Of a stretch of DNA of 6,152 nucleotides, positions 6,006 through 6,152 are shown in pieces. The notes under the pieces were generated by a model. That model was not told the origin of the DNA. It did no database searches and worked only from the letters and a program-made list of their open reading frames with translations. A program made the position numbers and the translations under genes. Numbering within the stretch: position 1 is the stretch's first letter; every line of letters begins with the position of its first letter. Where the stretch lies: the NCBI GenBank assembly GCA_037969155.1, contig JBBKWW010000201.1, positions 1 through 6,152 on the forward strand, given 5' to 3'. Origin of the DNA: JAYXXU01 sp037969155 (GTDB lineage Bacteria > Pseudomonadota > Gammaproteobacteria > Pseudomonadales > Moraxellaceae).

Positions 6006-6152
6006 TTATCCAGGACTGGCCTGACCTAACACCCGCCGACTGACAAACTCGCGCCGCTCGCCGCTGATTGGATCTATAAAGCCAATCGACCGCGCCAACA
6101 ACTGCAACGGCTGAGTAAAATCATCACCTTTATCCGCCAGTAGCTCCGGATA
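6006..6152 (-). CDS. RluA-family pseudouridine synthase, C-terminal end (5' part outside window)
   Basis: On the minus strand the frame is open from the window edge to the TAA at 6008-6006, giving the last 48 residues. The segment QLLARSIGFIDPISGERREF followed by VSRRVL has the form of the conserved C-terminal strand pair of RluA-type pseudouridine synthases, L-x-A-x-x-[IL]-x-F-x-x-P-x-[ST]-G-x-x-x-x-F-x-S. These cytoplasmic enzymes isomerise uridine in rRNA or tRNA. The catalytic Asp region is outside the window, so the RNA target cannot be told. It has the same orientation as the envelope operon and lies 231 bp upstream of it, but the products have no obvious shared function. Confidence 0.6.
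   Translation of the reverse strand, partial: YPELLADKGDDFTQPLQLLARSIGFIDPISGERREFVSRRVLGQASPG

Overview
The window looks like part of a gammaproteobacterial chromosome. The FAD monooxygenase tail, the YcfL-type lipoprotein, the Sec and lipoprotein signals and the RluA-type pseudouridine synthase tail all fit that group. The order Pseudomonadales, possibly Moraxellaceae-like, is a guess. Base composition appears near 50% GC by eye. There are no mobile elements, tRNAs, rRNAs or CRISPR arrays, and no gene-free stretch exceeds 300 bases.

Layout. Bases 1-345 (+) hold the C-terminal 114 residues of an aromatic-ring-hydroxylase-like FAD monooxygenase. A perfect 12-bp hairpin with T runs on both strands (413-442) separates it from a convergent five-gene block on the minus strand (5774 down to 462). 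In transcription order this block encodes: a YcfL-family (DUF1425) lipoprotein; a lipoprotein with an EF-hand pair and a BON domain; a 501-residue secreted protein with an LPP20/FlgT-N-like start and a long Ser/Ala-rich linker; a 709-residue secreted protein with CsgG/TolB-N-like and FlgT-C-like features; and a 238-residue secreted, mostly helical protein. The four junctions are 11, 14, -10 (overlap) and 12 nt, so the block is almost certainly one operon. Upstream (5775-6005) is a 231-bp AT-rich leader with weak promoter candidates, a small inverted repeat and a partial Fur-box-like palindrome. The window ends in the last 48 residues of an RluA-family pseudouridine synthase (minus strand, 6152-6006).

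How the genes may work together. All five operon products carry an export signal: two are predicted lipoproteins and three are predicted periplasmic or secreted proteins. No cytoplasmic enzyme is present. In enterobacteria ycfL lies beside lpoB, a CsgG-fold outer-membrane lipoprotein that activates a peptidoglycan synthase. Here ycfL leads a set with CsgG/FlgT-like proteins plus a Ca2+-binding BON lipoprotein, which suggests an envelope assembly or trans-envelope scaffold module. Its exact function is not known from the sequence and this reading is inference.
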